Source: Nageia nagi (Eukaryota; Pinophyta). Taken from it: DNA of 64,000 nt. Under the pieces are notes generated by a model that had not been told where the DNA came from, did no database searches, and saw nothing but the letters and a program-made list of their open reading frames with translations. The translations under genes and the position numbers were made by a program. The stretch is taken from positions 120,342,001 through 120,406,000 of the forward strand of contig JBITNC010000001.1 in assembly GCA_050084985.1 (NCBI GenBank), read 5' to 3'. Below are positions 59,160 through 64,000 of the stretch, in pieces (position 1 is the first letter of the stretch; each line of letters opens with the position of its first letter).

Positions 59160-59930
59160 AATAGGAGGAACATTGAGTGATGGATGTAGTTTCTCATATG
59201 TCCATGGCTCCCTAGGTTGCCCTTGTATATACAGCATGGTGGGTAGGAGTGCACCTAGGTGATATTGGCATGGGTGAGGATGATAGCAATGATGAGGTGG
59301 ATACTAGTGAGGGATAGAAGGAGGATGACCCTTATTAGGTTAACAATCTAATTCATGATGTACCTCCATATGAGGGTGAGGGAGCAAGAGGTTTAGCCAT
59401 TCTTACCGTAGCTACCCCAACACTAGGTAAAAATGTTAACTCATATTTTGTAATTTTGTTTATTTTCATGTATAATTACAAAGTGACTAATCCAATTTTG
59501 TTTGTATAATAGAATCTACAGATGCCAGTATTACCTCTTTTGAGGTAGAGGTTGCTATATTGAGGCCCATGGAGGTGCAGGTTACTACACTATAGTCTAC
59601 CCTTTCAGCAAAGAATGCATAAATAGCTATACTAGAGTAGTCTATGAAGAGGTTGCAGAAGTATTTGACCATGCCCCCTCATGATTAGTAGTGGACTTTC
59701 ATTCAGGTCTAGATGGATAGGATTAAGGCCAAGGAGAGGAGATCATGGACTTAAAGGTCAAGTATGCTCAAGTGAAGACCCTACTAGAGAGACATGAAGT
59801 GAAAATGAGCAGGCTCTTAGGAGACACATCTATCATAGAAGCCAGTGGCAATGATAGCCATAGAGTTAGATCTAGGACTAATATGGCTAGTAGTGGTGGT
59901 AGTGCCCAACCCTAGCATGATTGTAGGGTT
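59160..59930 (+). pseudogene. Antisense, intron-containing gene remnant inside element E
   Basis: On the plus strand, opposite to gag. Exon 1 (about 59199-59426) reads 'VALVYTAWWVGVHLGDIG' then an acidic stretch 'GEDDSNDEVDTSEG', and 'VNNLIHDVPPYEGEGARG'. An 86-bp intron (59427-59512) has GTAAAA, a GACTAAT branch-like site, a T-rich tract and TAG. The frame continues in phase into exon 2: 'STDASITSFEVEVAIL' and further coiled-coil-like sequence. A frameshifted continuation gives 'DLKVKYAQVKTLLERHEVK' and a Ser-rich end 'RSRTNMASSGGSAQP'. Most stops are TAG where CAG would fit. The layout (acidic region, coiled coil, Ser/Arg tail) parallels the 3' end of D's PMD-like antisense gene. No PMD core is present here. 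The encoded function is unknown. Confidence 0.55.
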
Positions 59931-60410
59931 GAGGCCCATTGTATACTATGTACTTTTTTATTGATATATATATATAATTTTATTTTTGGACTCAAAGACT
60001 TATGCCAGTGCAATGTTTTCTAGTTCATTGATTGTTGTGAATGTTTTTATCTTTCTATTGCTAATTACTTAACACTAAACACACATGAGTTTGCAATTTA
60101 ATACATGAACCTAATAATGAATTTTTAGCCTAAAAAATATAACAAGAGAAATGAACCTATTATGTACCCTTCACTCACAAACATGGAACAAGCAATCATA
60201 ATGAAACATATATGCCATTTGACCAGTAATGATACCAAACAACCTAACCTAAGTGAATCAGGTTCCAAAGTACCAAAGGGATCAAAATGAAAAAGTGTAA
60301 TTTTTTTTTTAGTAAACAACCTCAAACCTTACTAGAGATCAATCAAATAAGCTTAAAAATGTGCAAGGAAGATGAAAATACTATCTTGGAAGATTCTATC
60401 TTAGGAAATG

Positions 60411-60458
60411 CACATCGCTAGCAATGTGAAATAGGCCTTGCATACTGCTAGTGACATA
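60411..60458. repeat. Two adjacent copies of the 18-bp palindrome in E
   Basis: CACATCGCTAGCAATGTG (60411-60428) and CATACTGCTAGTGACATA (60441-60458) lie 30 bp apart between the antisense gene and gag. They are members of the motif set described at 474-642. Confidence 0.6.
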
Positions 60459-60731
60459 CTCAGCATTGACACAAACTAAAAAATTAAAGAAAATGTTAAA
60501 TGCATGCTTAAACATGATGAAAAATGCATTGAACATATTTGACTAAGTAATGAGAAAAGTTAAGAAATTGTTTTGCATACCTTGGGAGTTTTTTCTACCC
60601 AAGTATATCTCACATAAGTAGGAAAAAAAAAAGAGGCACCTTAGATTTAATTGTTTCCACACCATTGGCACCATGCAAATAGTGTTGGACATCATTAACA
60701 TCATTCCTTTTGACTCTATTTTTTATCTTGT

Positions 60732-62945
60732 TTAATGGAGCATGCCTATATCCACAAGTGTTAGCAAAATGATAACTAGATCATTGGAAGGACTTACTAT
60801 TCCAATGCAACCCCTTAGTTGTGAAGAAGGTGGAGGATTAGTGAAGACTTCTAGGTGCCCATTGTCAAGATGTATAGATCCTACTTGTTCAGTTGGTTTA
60901 TCATCCATCTTTATAGCTCCTTTATTGATGAAATCATGTATAATATGTCTAATATACCTATAATTTTGTGTTAGATGTCTAGGTACCCTATGATAATTAC
61001 AAAATTCTTCATAGTGAAAATGCTTAGGCACACCATTAGAGAACTTGGGCTCAACAATAGGAGGAAACTCAATAAGTTCTTCATCCAATAAAATATTAAG
61101 AATATTATCAACAATATTAGTCAAAGGAGTAAACTATCACCTGGGTTTAGGGCTAGTTTTGCATTTACAAGTAACATTGTTTACTTTAGTCCTATTGATA
61201 TTTTCAGGGATATATTTCTGATGGTGAGTGTTATCATTGTTCCTCATAGCATATATTTTTTTGATACATGGCTTTTTCTTGATAATAATTTCTATCATGT
61301 ATCCTAATGACATATCATTATTAGAGATGACAAATAGTTTATATATAGGTAAAAGACCATTGACAAAGGTATCCTTCAAGTCTTGTTCAAGCATAGTTAT
61401 TCTATTAGCCATTTGCTTCCATATTTTTACAAAGTCCTAGATAGATTGATTGGGCAATTGCTTAATTCTGTAAAAATCCTTAAAATAGACTTTTTTCACA
61501 ATATTGTACCTAAAGTTTTTATAAAAATAAATGAATGAAATCCTTATATTTATCAATACTATTTTTAAGAAGCTAAAAGTGCCATTTTAGCACCTATGTT
61601 TCAAACTATGGGAGAATAATTTGGCTAACAAGTCTCTATCATACATGTATTCAATACCTTCTTCTTGGAACTTCCTAACATGAATTTTAGGATATTGCAT
61701 CCTATCAAACTTACTAAATTTGATATTCTTTCTCCCAAGAAGGATCTTAGCAAGAATTCTAGTAGTTAAAGGCCTTTTGATATATGATAAGAAATCATCT
61801 TCATTAACTAAGTTATTCTAAGATGCTACATTGCTAATATTGGTTGAATTAAGTTTTAGGGATGGTGGTGGGGTTTGAGGTGGACTATGAGGTTTATCTT
61901 GTGTCATTTTAAGTTCAGCCTCCTTCAAGGCAACAAGTGGACCTATGCAATTAATCCTCTCATGCTCTAACTTTTCCAAAATTTCAACTAGTACTTCTAA
62001 CTATTGTTGTGGAGGTTCTTTGTACCAATTAATAGTATCTTGAATTTCAAGAAGGATATTAGTTTTGATGTGATGTTCTTATAATGTTAAACTAGGTTGT
62101 AATTTGTAAGCCTCATTAATCATTTTATCTAGTTGTTGGTTGATAAGAATTTTATGATCTTCTTATACAATATTCTTATCTTTAGGATTCATACCTTTTT
62201 TGAAGTGATCATGCTTGAGGATGTGGTGGATATAGTATTCATTAGCTTCATCCTAAATATCATATTTTTGATCATATTCATCATAAATATCCTCCTCTAG
62301 TGTTTGTTCACCCTTTTCATTGGTCTTTACAACTAGGTTTATCTCAATTATTTCTACATCATTGGTAATGTGGTCACAGTATGGTATGCTGCTAGCAGTG
62401 TTCCTTTTGTTGGAAATCTTCTTGAGGTTCTTGCTACCTATTACCTCATACAAAAATAGGCTATGCTCTAAATCTAAGCCAATAGAACAATCATTAATCA
62501 GTTCATAGTTAGTCAAAATATTAATCACAAGAGAAGTGTTATTTGTGAGATAATATTCTAATCTTTATCTATTAGATAAGACCTTCTAAATAGATCAAGC
62601 ATAAAAAGGGATCATATATAATTCAGGGATTTCATCTTCATTATCTAAACTATTAGAGTGATTTTCTAGGGTTTCAAACTTGAAACAAAAAATGGTAGCA
62701 TATCTCTTAGGAGTTTCATCGATAATATCTATTTTCTTGCTAGAGTGTGAGGATTCAATGTCACTATGCACATCAAGAAGAGGTACTTGGATAGATAAGT
62801 TAGGGTTTTATCAAACACTTCTCCTAAGCTTACTAAATTGTACTTTTGATTTGGATACTTTAGGATTTTTTGTATTAAGATCTATTTTTGGGAGATAGAA
62901 GAACAAACCTTAGTTTTATCATACTCTTTGGCCACTATCCGAAGA
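60732..62945 (-). pseudogene. Element E gag (Ty3/gypsy type)
   Basis: Reading leftward, the N-terminal region includes the open frame 62528-62253 (acidic, ending DEYDQKYDI). The core spans about 61690-61340: 'DRMQYPKIHVRKFQEE', 'DLLAKLFSHSLKH', 'NFRYNIVKKVYFKDFYRIKQLPNQSI.DFVKIWKQMANRI' and 'LEQDLKDTFVNGLLP', a complete set of gypsy gag landmarks. The end (61124-60732) has 'FCNYHRVPRHLTQNYRYIRHIIHDFINKGAI', the histidine-rich zinc-finger-like block that normally precedes protease. Several stops and at least two frameshifts make it non-functional. After this block, where protease and reverse transcriptase should follow, only palindromes and antisense sequence are found. Confidence 0.85.
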
Positions 62946-63039
62946 ATGTTATCTAGAGGAACAAATAGTAGTGAAAAGGGATTCATGACTTCTTAGAAGA
63001 AATTGCCCTAGATGAAGAGCTAGGTTTGTAAGCATGTTA

Positions 63040-63051
63040 GGTTCACCAAAA
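63040..63051 (-). promoter_or_regulatory. Primer binding site of element E
   Basis: On the minus strand the LTR is followed by TTTTGGTGAACCTAAC. A TGG start directly after the LTR fits a tRNA 3' CCA end. The tRNA was not identified. Confidence 0.65.
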
Positions 63052-63750
63052 TGTAGATCCAAAATAATAAGATTAATTATTTATGGGGGTTAATTAGAGC
63101 ACTATTGATCTACTTTATTTATTTGACATATATTTGAAATATGACAATGATGTTTAACTAGCATACATGTTAGTTTTATCTCATTCCTATATTCAATCAA
63201 TTAATGACACCATAGATCAAAAATAAACATGCATTCATACATTAACATGCTATTAGTGGCCTAAATGAAGCACACTACTGATGGTATGGAATAAGTAAAA
63301 TTGGAAGTGTGATAATAAATGTAGGATGCTTGAACAATCAAATAATCATATAATGAATATGCAATAAGAAATGATGTTCACTTAATTATAGATTTGATAT
63401 TCGTAAGGATCTCCCTTAGGGCATACTCATCATTCTCCTTTATTTTTCTTTAACCTTTTCATAGCTTATGTAATGTCTTATAGCCTGGTTATGATCTTAT
63501 ATCTAATCTTCAATTAATAAAGTCTCATCTTGGATCCTATGGATACCTCTAGATGCCCCTCTTTGGTTGTTCTTGATGTCTTTATATAGCAACACCTCTA
63601 TTACAAGATTTGACCCTTAGATCATGATATAATGGTCCATTACATGAAATACATTACTTTGGTATTTTTAACTCCTTTTCTACATAATACATCATAGAGG
63701 ATCTAAAATGAATTATTTAATAAATAATAATTCATTTTTAGGTGTCTATA
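63052..63750 (-). mobile_element. 5' LTR of element E (699 bp)
   Basis: It starts TGTAGATCC and ends GGTGTCTATA (the last CA decayed to TA). It aligns with 56460-57145. On the minus strand it directly precedes the primer site and gag. Confidence 0.92.
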
Positions 63751-63755
63751 ATAAG

Positions 63756-64000
63756 AGCATCAATATTTTTTTCAGCTCCATAATTATGGTTATCAATCTC
63801 ATCTCTCTCCTCATGCTTCTCTCTTTGCTCATATATTTTTCCCTCCTCATACCTATATCCCATCAGGTCCCTTATCTCTTATGGTTAGATCTCTAGGTTA
63901 GAATTTGACTTATTTATCCTTAAATAGTATCGATGAGTATTAAATTACAATGATCTATCTTCACAGGCTAACAAGAAACCAACTTTGATATAATTAAAAT
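63756..64000 (-). pseudogene. Element F gag, upstream part (cut by the window end)
   Basis: This is the continuation of F beyond E. The minus strand is purine-rich and encodes a charged, Glu/Lys/Arg-rich linker-like stretch. With E and one ATARG copy removed, it joins the F sequence ending at 56459. The 62-codon plus-strand frame at 63708-63896 is a hydrophobic shadow. Confidence 0.5.

Larger units (their letters stand above)
56460..63750 (-). mobile_element. Element E: complete gypsy-like element with gag, no visible pol, antisense gene
   Basis: LTRs lie at 56460-57145 (3') and 63052-63750 (5', minus-strand sense). Flanks are ATAGG (56455-56459) and ATAAG (63751-63755), one transition apart. 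The primer site (complement of GGTTCACCAAAA, 63040-63051) and a purine tract (complement of GCCCCTCTTTGG) are in the right places. Total 7.3 kb. In element direction: 5' LTR, gag (about 62945-60732), two palindromes, an antisense gene remnant (59930-59160), a palindrome, a ~180-bp tandem array, purine tract, 3' LTR. I found no protease, reverse transcriptase, RNase H or integrase, so it was presumably mobilised in trans. E landed in F's gag. Confidence 0.88.

Noticed and set aside
62391-62408. GCTGCTAGCAG palindrome in the E gag region
   Set aside because: It shares the GCTAGC core with the 18-bp palindrome but not the outer arms, and lies in coding remnant; likely chance.
1-64000. tRNA, rRNA or intact cellular genes
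   Set aside because: I saw no cloverleaf-like tRNA block, no rRNA-like sequence and no long intact frame; the longest open frame (178 codons, 31708-32244) is broken integrase. A short non-coding RNA gene could still be missed by eye.

Overview
The window is a stack of decayed, mutually nested LTR retrotransposons. I see no convincing intact cellular gene. The DNA is very AT-rich and CpG-poor. It contains plant-type Ty1/copia and Ty3/gypsy coding remnants, initiator-Met-type primer sites, LTRs with TG..CA ends and 5-bp target duplications, and plant-mobile-domain-like gene debris. This points to a large plant nuclear genome, probably a gymnosperm or another slow-turnover giant genome; the species cannot be read from this sequence. 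Nearly every coding remnant is broken by stops, many at Gln, Trp or Arg codons, as expected from long-term C-to-T decay of methylated DNA.

Layout from left to right. (1) 1-3628 is the 3' part of a gypsy-like element (E'), with its 3' LTR at 2938-3628, inserted into a minus-strand copia element (I, 3629-5560). (2) 7194-40781 is best read as one old minus-strand gypsy-like element (D). Its 3' LTR is 7194-7981, its 5' LTR is 39951-40781 and its flanks are ATTAC/ATTAT. It has a gag remnant, no visible pol, and several plus-strand (antisense) gene remnants, including a plant-mobile-domain-like one. Later insertions split D: element A (11674-17358, exact TCTAA duplication, no coding region) and copia element C (about 18541-35559). 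C is itself split by copia element B (22325-31638), so this is a three-level nest. (3) 40782-44304 is old sequence with another gypsy gag remnant (J). (4) 44305-64000 is a minus-strand gypsy element F. Its 3' LTR is 44305-44994 and contains a solo LTR of family A with exact ATGGG duplications. RNase H and integrase remnants follow at 44995-46620, and gag-protease remnants lie at 54790-56459 and 63756-64000. F is split by a plus-strand gag-bearing block G (46620 to about 52150, plus poorly defined sequence to about 54700) and by a complete minus-strand element E (56460-63750, duplications ATAGG/ATAAG).

How the parts relate. A, B and C belong to one copia-like clan. They share an LTR hairpin of constant 35-nt length, a conserved block before the LTR end, the same kind of 3' UTR, and GC-rich repeat inserts near the 5' leader. 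B and C carry gag-pol; A carries none and presumably depended on relatives. D and E (and perhaps G) are gypsy-like elements with gag but no visible pol. D and E also carry an antisense, apparently intron-containing gene remnant between gag and the 3' LTR, and this is the most interesting architecture here. E and E' also share a recurring 18-bp palindrome and a ~190-bp tandem array just before the 3' LTR.
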